Origin: Streptomyces tailanensis
Lineage (GTDB): Bacteria > Actinomycetota > Actinomycetes > Streptomycetales > Streptomycetaceae
DNA length: 64,000 nucleotides
Assembly: GCF_008386495.1 (NCBI RefSeq)
Contig: NZ_VTHJ01000015.1
Span: 98,440 to 162,439 of the forward strand
Reading direction: 5' to 3'
In this document: piece after piece, positions 43,515 to 53,498 of the stretch
Position numbering within the stretch: position 1 is the first letter of the stretch
Layout: each line of letters opens with the position of its first letter
The notes under the pieces: model-generated
The model's database searches: none
The model's input: only the letters and a program-made list of their open reading frames with translations
What the model was told of the DNA's origin: nothing
Made by a program: the position numbers and the translations under genes

Positions 43515-44675
43515 TCAACTTCGCCTCCGATCCGACGAAACGGAGATCATCGCCTGGCGTGTCAACTTCCAGCTGTCGCCATGTCGTTCGACGTAACCAA
43601 GTGATCGGAGTTCGTACAGTCTCCCGACCGCGTCGTCCTCGGTCGTCCCCGCACCCCGGGCGATCTCGTCGACCGCCGCGGTGCCCCGCCCCGGTAGCGC
43701 GGCGAGCACCTGCCGTGCGGCGGGTTCCAGCAGGTCACGCGGGAGCACAGGCCCGTGCCGGTCGGGCGCCAGCTCTCCCATGTCACCCACCAGCTCGACG
43801 ACTTCGGCGGCGTCGGACACGAGCTCCGCGTCGCCCCGCAGAAGTTCGTGCACCCCTGCCGAGAGGGCCGAGGTCGCGGGCCCGGGCACCCCCATGGTGA
43901 ACCGCCCCAACCGCTGCGCGGCCCGCGCCGTGACCAGCGCACCGCTGCGGTAGGCCGCCTCGACGACCACGGTGCCCCTGGTCAACGCGGCGATGACCCG
44001 ATTCCGCAGGATGAACCGGCTCGGCGTCGGATGGTCCCCCGGCGGCAACTCCCCCACCACGAGCCCCTGTTCCGCGATCCTGCCGATCAGCTGGGCGTGC
44101 CCCCGCGGATAGGACTGGTCCACCCCGCAGGCCAGGACGGCCACGGTCGCGCCGCCGACCCCGAGCACCCCTCGGTGCGCGGCCCCGTCCACGCCGTACG
44201 CACCGCCGGACACGACCACCCACCCCCGCTCGGCGAGCCCCGCCGCCAGCGTGGCCGCCATATGGGCCCCGTACTCCGTGCAGGCCCGCGCCCCCACGAC
44301 GGCCACGGACCGCAAGGCCCACATCCGCACATTGGCCTTCCCCCGAACCCACAGCCCCACAGGCCGCCCGTCCCCCAGATCATCAAGCTGCCCGGGCCAC
44401 TCGGCGTCCCCGGGAACGAGGAATCGCGCACCGGATGCCTGAGCCTGGGCCAGATCCTTCTCCGGGTCGGCCCGCCCGGCGCGGGCACACAGCCCCGCCC
44501 ACCGCTTCTCCGATGCCCCCGGCAGCGGTGGCCCGTGCCCCGAGCAGCGCCGCACCAGCTCCTGGACGCCGAGTTCCCGCAGCCACCGACCGCCGAGTTC
44601 GTCCCCGGGTTCGAGCACACGGGCGAGGAAGACCCGATCGAGCCGCTCGGCGTCCGACACACCCTCACCGGTCAT
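43515..44675 (-). CDS. dprA: DNA-processing protein DprA (Smf)
   Basis: A 386-residue protein with the DprA Rossmann core: [45 protein letters not shown], and [20 protein letters not shown]. The C-terminal 90 residues contain a winged-helix region. It loads RecA on incoming single-stranded DNA in transformable species; its role in Streptomyces is less clear. It follows the YifB gene. Confidence 0.94.
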   Translation of the reverse strand: MTGEGVSDAERLDRVFLARVLEPGDELGGRWLRELGVQELVRRCSGHGPPLPGASEKRWAGLCARAGRADPEKDLAQAQASGARFLVPGDAEWPGQLDDLGDGRPVGLWVRGKANVRMWALRSVAVVGARACTEYGAHMAATLAAGLAERGWVVVSGGAYGVDGAAHRGVLGVGGATVAVLACGVDQSYPRGHAQLIGRIAEQGLVVGELPPGDHPTPSRFILRNRVIAALTRGTVVVEAAYRSGALVTARAAQRLGRFTMGVPGPATSALSAGVHELLRGDAELVSDAAEVVELVGDMGELAPDRHGPVLPRDLLEPAARQVLAALPGRGTAAVDEIARGAGTTEDDAVGRLYELRSLGYVERHGDSWKLTRQAMISVSSDRRRS

Positions 44676-44709
44676 CGTTCACCCACCACGGGGAGACTGA
44701 ACGCCCACT

Positions 44710-46332
44710 TCATACCAGCGCCCCGATCGCCATCGGCACGCCCCGCGGAACACCAGTGCGAAGCTGCAGGGCCAGGTTGACATCGGTCGCGTCCGGGCGG
44801 TCGTGACCGACGAGATCGGCGATGGTCCACGCGACCCTCAGCACCCGATCCAGGCCGCGTGCGGTCAGTACGCCCCGCTCCAGACTCCGCTCGGCTTCGT
44901 CCATCGCGCCCGGCGCCGCGTGCCACCGGCTGCGCAGCTCGCGCCCCGGCACCTCGCTGTTCGTCCGCCACGGCATGCCCGCCAGCCGTACCGCCGCCCG
45001 CTCCCTGGCGGCTCGCACGCGGTCGGCCACCGTCACGGTGGACTCTCCCCGCGCATCACGCTGGGAGAGTTCTGAGCGCGTGACACGGTCGACCTCGACC
45101 CGGAGGTCGACCCGGTCCAGCAACGGCCCGGAGAGCCTCGCCTGATAGCGGCGGATCGAGGCGGGCGGGCACTCGCACAGGTCGTCCGTCCGCGAGAACC
45201 GGCCGCATGGGCACGGGTTGGCCGCCAGGACCATCAGGAACTTCGCCGGGAACCGGACGACCCCCGCGCTGCGCGCGATCACGACATGCCCCGCTTCCAG
45301 CGGCTGTCGGAGCGCGTCGAGCGCATGGCTGCCGAACTCGGGAGTCTCGTCGAGGCAGAGCACCCCTCGATGGGCGAGCGACACCGCGCCCGGCCGTGCG
45401 ACGCCCTGACCGCCACCGACGAGGGCCTGCATGGTGGCCGAGTGGTGAGGGGCGCAGTAGGGCGCCACGTCGACCAGCGGTTTCCCCGCCGGGAGCAGGC
45501 CGGCGATCGAGTGGACGGCCGTGACCTCCAGCGACTCCTCCCTGCTCAGCCTCGGCAGGATGGCCGGCAGCCGCTCGGCCAGCATCGTCTTGCCCGCACC
45601 CGGCGGCCCCTCCAGGAAGAGGTGGTGGCCCCCGGCCGCGGCGACCTCCACCGCGGTCCGGGCCGCGAGCTGGCCGACGACATCGGCGAGATCGTGCCCC
45701 TGGTCCTGCTGTGCGGCTCCCGCGGTGTGCATGCCGGTGGCCGCTCCCGTGCCCGGCAGTCGCAGTCCGGCCATCAGCGGGTCCGGACGCCCCTCGTCGA
45801 GTTCCTCGTCCGGCACAGGTTCGTCCGCGAGGACAGCGATCAGCTGCCGCAGGGTGCGCACGCCCAGCACCGAGATGCCCGGCACCAGCGAGGCCTCCGC
45901 GGCCGCGCATTCAGGCACCACGACCTGCTCGTACCCCGCCTCGGCGGCGGCCAGCACCGCGGGCAGGATGCCGCGGACCGGCCGTACCCGCCCGTCGAGT
46001 CCCAACTCGCCGATCATCACGATGTCCGAGAGCACCCGTGGGTCGATGCGCTCGGAGGCGCCCAGGACCGCGCAGGCGACCGCGAGATCGAACCCGCTGC
46101 CCGCCTTGGGCACCGAGGCGGGGCTCAGTCCCACCGTCAGCTTCTTCTGTGGCCACTCGGCACCGGAATTGACCACCGCCGCCCTGACCCGGTCCCTGCT
46201 CTCCGTCAGGCTCTTGTCCGGCAGCCCCACCAGTGTGAACGCCGCGACGCCTGGTTCCAGGTCGGCCTGGACCTCGACGACGACGCCTTCCACGCCGACG
46301 AGGGCCACGGAGCACGTACGGGCGAATCCCAT
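44710..46332 (-). CDS. YifB/ComM-family Mg-chelatase-like AAA ATPase
   Basis: The 540-residue protein has an N-terminal Lon-like fold (VGLPDKSLTESRDRVRAAV, KLTVGLSPASVPKAG), then a AAA module with Walker A EGPPGAGKT and a zinc-type ANPCPCGRF, as in ComM, a helicase that aids branch migration in recombination. Its ATG overlaps the yraN stop as ATGA, and dprA follows, giving a DNA-recombination triad. Confidence 0.94.
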   Translation of the reverse strand: MGFARTCSVALVGVEGVVVEVQADLEPGVAAFTLVGLPDKSLTESRDRVRAAVVNSGAEWPQKKLTVGLSPASVPKAGSGFDLAVACAVLGASERIDPRVLSDIVMIGELGLDGRVRPVRGILPAVLAAAEAGYEQVVVPECAAAEASLVPGISVLGVRTLRQLIAVLADEPVPDEELDEGRPDPLMAGLRLPGTGAATGMHTAGAAQQDQGHDLADVVGQLAARTAVEVAAAGGHHLFLEGPPGAGKTMLAERLPAILPRLSREESLEVTAVHSIAGLLPAGKPLVDVAPYCAPHHSATMQALVGGGQGVARPGAVSLAHRGVLCLDETPEFGSHALDALRQPLEAGHVVIARSAGVVRFPAKFLMVLAANPCPCGRFSRTDDLCECPPASIRRYQARLSGPLLDRVDLRVEVDRVTRSELSQRDARGESTVTVADRVRAARERAAVRLAGMPWRTNSEVPGRELRSRWHAAPGAMDEAERSLERGVLTARGLDRVLRVAWTIADLVGHDRPDATDVNLALQLRTGVPRGVPMAIGALV

Positions 46333-46697
46333 CAGGCCACCCCCCGTACGTGCTCGACGACGGGCGCGCCGCGGGTGGGCAGGAGGACTCCGACCACGTC
46401 GATGCGGACGCCGCCCGGCGGGGCCCCTCCGTGTTCCTGGAGCCAGCGTTCGGCGAGACCGCGCAGGCGTTCGACCTTTGTGGTCGTCACAGCCGCCATC
46501 GGGTGTTCGAACGGGCCGGCCCTGCGGGTCTTGACCTCGCAGACGACCAGCGCGTCCCCGTCCCGGGCCACGATGTCGATCTCACCGGTCCTGCCGCAGC
46601 GCCAGTTGCGCTCCAGGACCGTCATCCCGGCGTCGGCCAGCCGCCGTGCGGCCAGCTCCTCGCCGTACTTGCCGAGTGCACCTCTTGCGTTGCTCAT
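46332..46697 (-). CDS. YraN/UPF0102 family nuclease-like protein
   Basis: A 121-residue single-domain protein with the restriction-endonuclease fold signature [35 protein letters not shown], whose Glu, Asp and Glu-x-Lys form the putative active site. The role is unknown but it occurs with dprA and yifB in many bacteria. ATG at 46697. Confidence 0.92.
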   Translation of the reverse strand: MSNARGALGKYGEELAARRLADAGMTVLERNWRCGRTGEIDIVARDGDALVVCEVKTRRAGPFEHPMAAVTTTKVERLRGLAERWLQEHGGAPPGGVRIDVVGVLLPTRGAPVVEHVRGVA

Positions 46698-46815
46698 GTC
46701 GGCACCACCTCCGGCGCCAACACTGAGGGCAACTCAGCCCGCTATTGGATCTTGGTGGACAGAGGGGCAATTGTGGATAACTTCGCCACCCACACGGATG
46801 ACATCCACCACAGCC

Positions 46816-47124
46816 TCAGCTGCCCGGCAGCTCCAGATCGCTCTTGTTCAGCTCCTCGATGTTCACGTCCTTGAACGTGAGTACCCGTACCTGCTTCACG
46901 AACCGGGCCGGCCGATACATGTCCCACACCCAGGCGTCCGCCATGGACACCTCGAAGAACACCTCGCCCTGTACCGAGTGCACCTGCATCTCGTAGTCGT
47001 TGGTCAGGTAGAAGCGCCGCTCGGTCTCGATCACGTATTTGAACAGACCGACGACATCGCGGTACTCCCGGTAGAGCTTCAGCTCCATCTCGGTCTCGTA
47101 CTTCTCGAGGTCCTCGGCGCTCAT
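46816..47124 (-). CDS. DUF2469-family protein
   Basis: The 102-residue acidic protein starts MSAEDLEKYETEMELKLYRE and ends EELNKSDLELPG, the whole length of the actinobacterial DUF2469 family. No function is assigned. It is nearly always found between ribonuclease HII or signal peptidase genes and yraN. Confidence 0.92.
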   Translation of the reverse strand: MSAEDLEKYETEMELKLYREYRDVVGLFKYVIETERRFYLTNDYEMQVHSVQGEVFFEVSMADAWVWDMYRPARFVKQVRVLTFKDVNIEELNKSDLELPGS

Positions 47125-47180
47125 GGCATGTTCCCCTTCAGCCGTGCGATCCCCCCATTGTGCGCCAGCCCCGCAAGCCT

Positions 47181-47714
47181 TTAGACAATTTCGGTGTCAA
47201 GGACCACGGGCTTGGCCGGGGGACCTTCGTCGAGCAGTGTGCGCAGCAGTTCGGCGAGTCTGGTCGGGTACACCGTCTCATGCGTCCGGGCCAGTTCCCC
47301 GCACGTCCACCAGCGTGCTCCGGCGACGCTGCGTCGTTCCAGGTCCGTCAGGCGGGCCGCGCCCGGCACCGGCTGGTGCGTATCGGCGGTACGGGCCAGG
47401 TAGTACCACTCGTCCTGGTCCCAGCGCCGGCCGGCGAAGGGGAAGGAACACGTCCGCCGCCAGAGGACCAGGCCCAGCTCGACGTCCGTGATTCCGGTCT
47501 CCTCGGCGACCTCGCGCAGCGCGGCCTCCTCACGGGTCTCCGTGCCCTCCACACCACCGCCGGGGGTGAACCACCAGTCGTCCGCCGGATCGTCCGGTTC
47601 GTGCCCGTGCAACAGCAGGATGCGGTCCTGCGGATCCAGCAGGACCACCCGGGCCACCTTGCGCAGACCGCCCTCATAGGTGTCCTCGTACGGCGGCTCG
47701 GGCTCAGGCGACAC
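47181..47714 (-). CDS. NUDIX hydrolase
   Basis: A 177-residue protein with the Nudix box GGVEGTETREEAALREVAEE followed by TGI, matching Gx5Ex7REUxEExGU. It hydrolyses a nucleoside diphosphate linked to another group; the substrate is not predictable. Its start overlaps the end of the signal peptidase gene by 11 bases, so they are translationally coupled. Confidence 0.93.
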   Translation of the reverse strand: MSPEPEPPYEDTYEGGLRKVARVVLLDPQDRILLLHGHEPDDPADDWWFTPGGGVEGTETREEAALREVAEETGITDVELGLVLWRRTCSFPFAGRRWDQDEWYYLARTADTHQPVPGAARLTDLERRSVAGARWWTCGELARTHETVYPTRLAELLRTLLDEGPPAKPVVLDTEIV

Positions 47715-48444
47715 GGGCCGGCTCCGACTGCTTGGGGCGGCCGCCGAGCCGCTTGGCGACGGGTCCGTAGGCGGCGCCGCCCAGGACGAGCACCATGCCC
47801 ACGACGAGCGCGACGGTGATCAGCCGCAGCGGGCCGGGAGAGGAGAGCGCGCCGAGCTTCTCGAAGCCCGTGGGGCGGGCCAGCATGCCGTCCATGGGCC
47901 AGACGACGGCGTCCACGCGGGCGTCCACATTGCCGCGTGGCACCGTGCCCTGACCGGCCTCCGCGAGGTGGGCGGTGGAGTCCAGGGAGCCGCTGCGCTC
48001 ATCGCCGAGAAGGAACAGCCGACCCTTGGGGACGGTGATCTCCGGGATGCCGCTCAGCTCGGCGTCCTCGCCCTCCGGCAGATAGGCCTCGTCGATCTTC
48101 TCGTCATTGACGGTGAGCTTGCCGTCGGTGCAGCAGGCGATCGTGTCGCCGCCGACCGCGACGACCCGCTTGACCATGGGCGCGTTGCCCCAGGTCTCCT
48201 CCCGGAAGACCACGACGTCACCGCGCTTGATGTCACCGCCGTCGATCCGCTCGGCGAGGATGCGGTCCCCGGAGGTGATGGTGGGGGCCATGGAGTCGGT
48301 CGGCACGGTGTAGGGCTGGTAGACGATCGCGCCCCACAGGAAGCCGCCCAGGAAGAGCACACAGCCGAGGGCCACGGCGATGCCCGACAGCGTGCTGCCG
48401 AGCCGTCCGTGGCCCTCGTCGGTACGACGTGTCGTCCCGCTCAT
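47704..48444 (-). CDS. sipZ: Type I signal peptidase, SipZ-like
   Basis: The 246-residue enzyme has an N-terminal anchor, the catalytic Ser in VPTDSMAPTI, the Lys in MVKRVVAVGGDTI, and a C-terminal membrane span ALVVGMVLVLGGAAYG. It cleaves Sec and Tat signal peptides at the outer face of the membrane. It is the fourth and last of the tandem set. Confidence 0.92.
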   Translation of the reverse strand: MSGTTRRTDEGHGRLGSTLSGIAVALGCVLFLGGFLWGAIVYQPYTVPTDSMAPTITSGDRILAERIDGGDIKRGDVVVFREETWGNAPMVKRVVAVGGDTIACCTDGKLTVNDEKIDEAYLPEGEDAELSGIPEITVPKGRLFLLGDERSGSLDSTAHLAEAGQGTVPRGNVDARVDAVVWPMDGMLARPTGFEKLGALSSPGPLRLITVALVVGMVLVLGGAAYGPVAKRLGGRPKQSEPARVA

Positions 48445-48525
48445 CCCAATGCTCCCCCAGGTCGGAGATTCGACCGTCCGGGCCCGGTGCGGGCCGCCGG
48501 AAGATCGGCGATCTGGGACGGCACC

Positions 48526-49542
48526 CTACCCGGCGGTACCCGTGCCAGAAACCCTCGGGCCCTCCGCGACGAGAAGGCGGCGCCGGCGCCACAGCACCAG
48601 CGGAACCGCGCCCGCGAGGCCGAGCGCGCCGGGGGCGGCGGCGCTCAGGTTCTGGTCGAAGGTGTCGGGAACCGGCAGCGTGGACCAGCGGGTGGGCGGC
48701 CAGGCCACCACGATGGCGCGGCCCACGACCTTGCCCACGGGGACCATGCCGTCGTTCTTGTCGTTCTGGTGGTAGCGGGAGTCCAGCGAGTTCTGCCGGT
48801 GGTCACCCATGACCCAGATTTTGCCCTCGGGTACCGTCACCTTGAACTGGCCGCCGGTGTCGTCGACCGTGCACGGAGTGTTGCCCGGGTACACGTACGA
48901 CTCCTCGTTGAGCGCCTTGCCGTTGACCTCGAGCGGGCCCGTGCCCTTGCACTCCACGGTGTCGCCGGCGACGCCGACGACGCGCTTGATGAGGTCCTTC
49001 TCGTCCGCGGACGGCATCAGACCGATCCAGCCGAGGACGCGCTGCACGGGGTTGGGCTCCAGGGTGGGCTCACCGTCCAGCCAGCCGGCCGGGTCATTGA
49101 AGACGACGACCTCGCCGCGCTCCGGCTCGGAGCCGAACCACGGGGTGAGCTTGTCGACCAGGACCCGGTCGCCCTGCTGCAGCGTGTTCTGCATCGAGTC
49201 CGACGGGATGGAGAACGCCTGCACCAGGAACGTCTTGATCAGCAGCGCGAGCACCAGCGCGATACCGATCAGGATCGGCAGTTCCTTCCAGAAGGAACGC
49301 TGCTTCTTCTTGGGCCTGTGTTCCTGGTCGCCGTCGTCGGCCGAGGCCTCGGGGTCGTGCCGACCGCCCTCGCTGCCCGCTCCGGCCGGGGAGTCACTCC
49401 CGGCGGATACGGATCCCTCTGAGTTCGCAGCGTTCACGGCGTCCTCTGTGGCCGGGGAACCCGCCTCGTCGGGCCGCTCCGGCCGTTCTTCTGAACCACC
49501 GTGTCCGGATCGTGCGCCGACCGCCAAATCCCCCACATCCAC
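48526..49542 (-). CDS. sipY: Type I signal peptidase, SipY-like
   Basis: The 338-residue enzyme has a long acidic N-terminal extension, an anchor (PILIGIALVLALLIKTFLVQ), Ser in IPSDSMQNTL, Lys in DLIKRVVGVAGDTV, and a C-terminal hydrophobic span (APGALGLAGAVPLVLW). The ATG at 49542 has an ideal AGGAG site but lies 149 bases inside the preceding gene in another frame. A GTG at 49437 with GAGGAC would reduce overlap to 44 bases. Confidence 0.9.
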   Translation of the reverse strand: MDVGDLAVGARSGHGGSEERPERPDEAGSPATEDAVNAANSEGSVSAGSDSPAGAGSEGGRHDPEASADDGDQEHRPKKKQRSFWKELPILIGIALVLALLIKTFLVQAFSIPSDSMQNTLQQGDRVLVDKLTPWFGSEPERGEVVVFNDPAGWLDGEPTLEPNPVQRVLGWIGLMPSADEKDLIKRVVGVAGDTVECKGTGPLEVNGKALNEESYVYPGNTPCTVDDTGGQFKVTVPEGKIWVMGDHRQNSLDSRYHQNDKNDGMVPVGKVVGRAIVVAWPPTRWSTLPVPDTFDQNLSAAAPGALGLAGAVPLVLWRRRRLLVAEGPRVSGTGTAG

Positions 49543-50521
49543 TCCTCACGCCGTACCGCCGCCCACGCCACAACCGGTGCAGGCCCACCACTCCCATAAC
49601 GAGCGGGAGTTCCGCAGGGGTCGGGAGGGGGATCAATCCGTTTCGATCCGCGGAGGCCACCCTATGCGAAGCGCCGAGGGCCGTGGTCGTGCCGCTCGGC
49701 ACGGCGGCGAACGTGTCCGGTTCCTCCAGCTGCCCCCAGTGGCCGACCGGCCAGGCGATCACCACGGCCCTGCCGACGACGGACTCCTCGGAGACCGTGC
49801 CCCCGTACTGGGCCGTGCTCGACGTGTCGTTCTGGTGGGCGCGCGAGTCCGCGGAGTTCTCCCGGTGGTCACCCATGACCCAGAGGCGGCCCTGGGGCAC
49901 GGTCACCTCGAACGGCTGGATGGACGGCTTGTTGCCGGGGTGGAGGTAGGCCGACTCGTTCAGCGGCATGCCGTTGACGGTGACGAGGCCCTGGGCGTCA
50001 CAGCACTTGACGGTGTCGCCGCCGACCGCGACGACCCGCTTGATCAGGTCCTTCTCGTCGTCCGACGGGAGCAGACCGATGAACTGCAGACCTTCCTTGA
50101 TCTGCTTGATGACGATGGGGTCTTCCGCCGTGGTCGTCGTCTGTTCGTCCTCCAGCCAGCCGCCGGGGTCCTTGAAGACGACGACGTCCCCACGGGTCGG
50201 CTTGGAGCCGAACCAGGGGGTGAGCTTGTCGACCAGGACGCGGTCACCGATCTGGATCGTCTGCTCCATGGAACCCGACGGGATCACGAACGCCTGGACG
50301 AGGAAGGTCTTCAGGACGAGCGCGATGAGGACGGCGACACCGACCAGGAGCGGGATCTCCTTGACCGCCGAACGGCGGCGCCGCCGCTTGATCTTGCGGG
50401 CGAGCTTGCGCCGCTCCACCCGGCTCGGCCGGGCCGCGCCACCGGCCCGTCGGGTGCCGGTGGGCAGCAGAGTGTCAGCGGGAGAGCTGGGCGCCCCGCG
50501 GGGTTTGCCACGGTTACCCAT
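49394..50521 (-). CDS. sipX: Type I signal peptidase, SipX-like
   Basis: The 375-residue enzyme carries a basic N-terminus (RRKLARKIKRRRRR), anchor (IPLLVGVAVLIALVLKTFLVQ), Ser in IPSGSMEQTI, Lys in DLIKRVVAVGGDTV, and a C-terminal span. After RRYGV the last 55 residues are unusually Arg/Gly-rich and overlap the start of the next gene, so the tail may be a by-product of a shifted stop. ATG 50521 is preferred over one two codons earlier. Confidence 0.88.
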   Translation of the reverse strand: MGNRGKPRGAPSSPADTLLPTGTRRAGGAARPSRVERRKLARKIKRRRRRSAVKEIPLLVGVAVLIALVLKTFLVQAFVIPSGSMEQTIQIGDRVLVDKLTPWFGSKPTRGDVVVFKDPGGWLEDEQTTTTAEDPIVIKQIKEGLQFIGLLPSDDEKDLIKRVVAVGGDTVKCCDAQGLVTVNGMPLNESAYLHPGNKPSIQPFEVTVPQGRLWVMGDHRENSADSRAHQNDTSSTAQYGGTVSEESVVGRAVVIAWPVGHWGQLEEPDTFAAVPSGTTTALGASHRVASADRNGLIPLPTPAELPLVMGVVGLHRLWRGRRYGVRSGCGGFGGRRTIRTRWFRRTAGAARRGGFPGHRGRRERCELRGIRIRRE

Positions 50522-51260
50522 GCGCACCGCCGACGGCGGGCACGCGCGCGTAGGCGTCGGGGCGGTCCAGCCGGGTCCAGTGGTCGGCGGGCCAGGCGAT
50601 CCAGTCGGCCCGGCCGATCACGGAGTCGAGGGGGACCATGCCGCCACCGGGGGATCCCAAGTGGTCGCGGGAGTCGCTGGAGTCGCTGCGGTGGTCGCCG
50701 AGGACGAACAGGCGCCCTTGGGGCACGACCACGTCGAAAGGCACGTTCGACGGGCTGTCCTCCGGGTACAGAAACGACGACTCGTCGACCGACCGGCCGT
50801 TCACCTCAAGCCTCCCCTCCTGGTCGCAGCAGACCACCCGGTCTCCCCCCACACCGACAACGCGCTTGATGTAGTCGGCGTTCCCGAAGTAGCCGGTGCC
50901 GTCGAACACGACGACGTCACCCCGCTGCGGCTCAGAACCGAAACGGTACGCCAACTTATTTACGAGAACTCGGTCCCCGATCCTCAATGAGTTCTCCATG
51001 GAACTGCTGGGAATCTGGAACGGCTGCATCACGAAGTTGCTGAAGAGCGCCAGAAAAAGCAGGCAGATCAACACGGTCAGGGTGTAATGACCACCGGGGA
51101 CCCGGTCGGCGGTTCTGCCCAGCAACACGAAACGCGACCGTCCCTCCGGCCGCTCTGTGTCCGAGATCTCCTCGGAGCGAGCCGAGGATGATGCCTGCTC
51201 GGCCTCAGAAGGGCGGGAGGAGCGGTCGCGCTCCATGTGCTGCTGTGCTTCGGTGTCCAT
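50514..51260 (-). CDS. sipW: Type I signal peptidase, SipW-like
   Basis: The 248-residue enzyme has a polar N-terminus, one anchor (TLTVLICLLFLALFSNFV), Ser in IPSSSMENSL, and Lys in DYIKRVVGVGGDRV, but no C-terminal membrane span, which matches SipW of the S. lividans set. It is the first of four and follows rplS. Its stop overlaps the next start by eight bases. Confidence 0.9.
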   Translation of the reverse strand: MDTEAQQHMERDRSSRPSEAEQASSSARSEEISDTERPEGRSRFVLLGRTADRVPGGHYTLTVLICLLFLALFSNFVMQPFQIPSSSMENSLRIGDRVLVNKLAYRFGSEPQRGDVVVFDGTGYFGNADYIKRVVGVGGDRVVCCDQEGRLEVNGRSVDESSFLYPEDSPSNVPFDVVVPQGRLFVLGDHRSDSSDSRDHLGSPGGGMVPLDSVIGRADWIAWPADHWTRLDRPDAYARVPAVGGAHG

Positions 51261-51306
51261 CGGGGCCAGATCGTATCCGGCCCCGCTAGAACACCTGAGC
51301 GCGCGC

Positions 51307-51657
51307 TCAGTTGTCGCGCTTCTCCTTGATCTTCGCCGCCTTGCCGCGCAGCTCGCGCAGGTAGTACAGCTTGGCGCGACGGACGTCGCCGCGGGTGACG
51401 AGCTCGATCTTCTCGACGATCGGGGTGTGCACCGGGAAGGTGCGCTCGACGCCGACGGAGAACGAGACCTTGCGGACCGTGAAGGTCTCGCGGACACCGG
51501 CGCCCTGGCGGCGGATCACAACGCCCTTGAACTGCTGCACACGGGAGCGGTTGCCCTCGATGACGCGGACGTGGACGTTGACGGTGTCACCCGGGCGGAA
51601 GGCCGGGATGTCGCTGCGCAGCGACGCGGAGTCGACGGAGTCGAGCAGGTGAGACAT
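51307..51657 (-). CDS. rplS: 50S ribosomal protein L19
   Basis: The 116-residue L19 starts [29 protein letters not shown] and ends in a basic tail. It lies at the 30S-50S interface. The ATG at 51657 is chosen; the nine extra upstream residues in the frame are outside the family. It opens the signal peptidase gene string. Confidence 0.97.
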   Translation of the reverse strand: MSHLLDSVDSASLRSDIPAFRPGDTVNVHVRVIEGNRSRVQQFKGVVIRRQGAGVRETFTVRKVSFSVGVERTFPVHTPIVEKIELVTRGDVRRAKLYYLRELRGKAAKIKEKRDN

Positions 51658-51791
51658 TTCGTCTGCTTTCTTCGCCCATGCCACAGGTCATAGGCGGGAG
51701 CTAGGTGTTTCGAGAGGATGCTGTCCGGGTCGGGGCGGGCGTCGTGTCCCCCTGTGGCAGGGGCGCACGCCGGACGACGCACAACAGCGGT

Positions 51792-52625
51792 CTATTCTTC
51801 CACGCCGTCCAGTCGTCGCCAAAATCGGCCGTACGGCTCCCCTTCCGGTTCCGGGGCCCAGCCCAGGATGGAGAGCATCTCGCGGTCCTTCTTGTCGAAG
51901 GCCTTGGGGTCGCAACGCTCAATGAGGTCGGGCCGGTTGGCGGTCGTACGCTTCAGGGCCTCGTCCCGGCGCCAGCGCGCGATCTTGCCGTGGTGGCCGC
52001 TGAGCAGCACCTCCGGGATGTCACGGCCACGCCACTCGGGCGGCTTCGTGTAGACGGGGCCCTCCAGGAGGTTGGCCATGGCGCCGGATGCGAAGGAGTC
52101 GTCGCGGTGGGACTCGGCGTTGCCGAGGACACCGGGCAGCAGCCGCGCCACGGCTTCCGTGACGACGAGGACGGCCGCCTCTCCGCCCGCGAGCACGTAG
52201 TCGCCGATGGACACCTCGTAGACGGGCATCCGGGCGGCGTACTCGTCGATCACCCGGCGGTCGATGCCCTCGTAGCGCGCCGGTGTGAAGACCAGCCAGG
52301 GCCGCTCGGAGAGTTCGACGGCGAGTTCCTGCGTGAACGGACGGCCGCTGGGCGTGGGGACGATCAGGGTGGGCCGGCGGGCGTCCGTCTCATAGCCGTC
52401 GGCGAGGACGGAGTCCAGGGCGTCGCCCCAGGGCTCGGTCTTCATGACCATGCCCGGGCCACCGCCGTACGGCGTGTCGTCGACCGTGTGGTGCCGGTCG
52501 TACGTCCAGGAGCGCAGATCATGCACGTGCACATTCAGCTGTCCACGCGCGCGTGCCTTGCCGACGAGGGAGACGTTCAGGGGTTCGAGGTACTCGGGGA
52601 AGATCGTGACGACGTCGAGGCGCAT
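51792..52625 (-). CDS. trmD: tRNA (guanine-37-N1) methyltransferase
   Basis: The 277-residue SPOUT enzyme begins MRLDVVTIFPEYLEPL and has the trefoil-knot signature YEVSIGDYVLAGGEAAV and the C-terminal basic helix. It forms m1G37 in tRNAs reading CNN and GGG-type codons and prevents frameshifts. It follows rimM by three bases, as in most bacteria. Confidence 0.97.
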   Translation of the reverse strand: MRLDVVTIFPEYLEPLNVSLVGKARARGQLNVHVHDLRSWTYDRHHTVDDTPYGGGPGMVMKTEPWGDALDSVLADGYETDARRPTLIVPTPSGRPFTQELAVELSERPWLVFTPARYEGIDRRVIDEYAARMPVYEVSIGDYVLAGGEAAVLVVTEAVARLLPGVLGNAESHRDDSFASGAMANLLEGPVYTKPPEWRGRDIPEVLLSGHHGKIARWRRDEALKRTTANRPDLIERCDPKAFDKKDREMLSILGWAPEPEGEPYGRFWRRLDGVEE

Positions 52626-52628
52626 CTC

Positions 52629-53171
52629 TTACAGCTCTTCCCTGTTGGAGGCGATCTCCACACGGTCGTCGATCAGGCCCGGCGGCGGAGCGATGACTGC
52701 CCTCTGCTCCTCCAGGTCGATCTCGGTGACGATCTCCTGGACGAACGGGATCATCACCTCGCTCCCGTCGGGCCGCTCGACGATGAAGAGGTCCTGGGAG
52801 GGCAGGTGCGAGATCTCGGTGATACGGCCGACTTCCACGCCATCAGCGGTGACGACGTCCAGGTCGATCAGCTGGTGGTCGTAGTACTCGTCCTCCTCCT
52901 CGGGCAGTTCGTCCGGGTCGATCTCGGCGATCAGGAGGGTGTTGCGGAGGGCTTCGGCGGCGTTGCGGTCCTTGACCCCTTCGAAGCGCAGCAGCAGCCG
53001 ACCGCTGTGCACCCTGCCGGTTTCGATGGTGAGCGGGCCTGCCGAGGCGGGATCCGTGATGAGCACTGCGCCGGGCCCGAGCCGCAGTTCGGGCTCGTCG
53101 GTGCGGACCTCGACGCTGACCTCGCCCTTGATGCCGTGGGCGCGGCCGATCCGTGCGACTACGAGCTGCAC
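52629..53171 (-). CDS. rimM: Ribosome maturation factor RimM
   Basis: The 180-residue protein has the N-terminal barrel [18 protein letters not shown] and a PRC domain around [20 protein letters not shown]. It assists 30S head assembly with S19. The GTG at 53171 follows GGAGAAC; the longer frame is rejected. Confidence 0.95.
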   Translation of the reverse strand: MQLVVARIGRAHGIKGEVSVEVRTDEPELRLGPGAVLITDPASAGPLTIETGRVHSGRLLLRFEGVKDRNAAEALRNTLLIAEIDPDELPEEEDEYYDHQLIDLDVVTADGVEVGRITEISHLPSQDLFIVERPDGSEVMIPFVQEIVTEIDLEEQRAVIAPPPGLIDDRVEIASNREEL

Positions 53172-53256
53172 TTTTCGAAGTTCTCCTGTCGTAACGACTA
53201 CGGGCCGGGGACGGCCCAGAGGCCCTCCCCGGCCCGAGCCGGTGCTGCGATTGGCG

Positions 53257-53496
53257 TCAGCGGACGTGGTCCACGTCGACGAGGTCGACACGGACACCGC
53301 GGCCACCGATGGCGCCCACGACGGTGCGCAGGGCGCGGGCGGTACGGCCGTTGCGGCCGATCACCTTACCGAGGTCGTCGGGGTGGACCCGGACCTCGAG
53401 GACGCGCCCGCGACGCAGGTTGCGCGAGGCGACCTGTACGTCGTCGGGGTAGTCGACGATGCCCTTGACGAGGTGCTCGAGAGCCTCCTCGAGCAT
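53257..53496 (-). CDS. khpA: KH-domain RNA-binding protein KhpA
   Basis: The 79-residue protein is one KH domain with [22 protein letters not shown], where the GxxG loop (GRNG) binds RNA. The family, formerly YlqC, sits between rpsP and rimM in Gram-positive bacteria. It may act with a Jag/KhpB partner. Its ATG lies two bases after the rpsP stop. Confidence 0.93.
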   Translation of the reverse strand: MLEEALEHLVKGIVDYPDDVQVASRNLRRGRVLEVRVHPDDLGKVIGRNGRTARALRTVVGAIGGRGVRVDLVDVDHVR

Positions 53497-53498
53497 GC

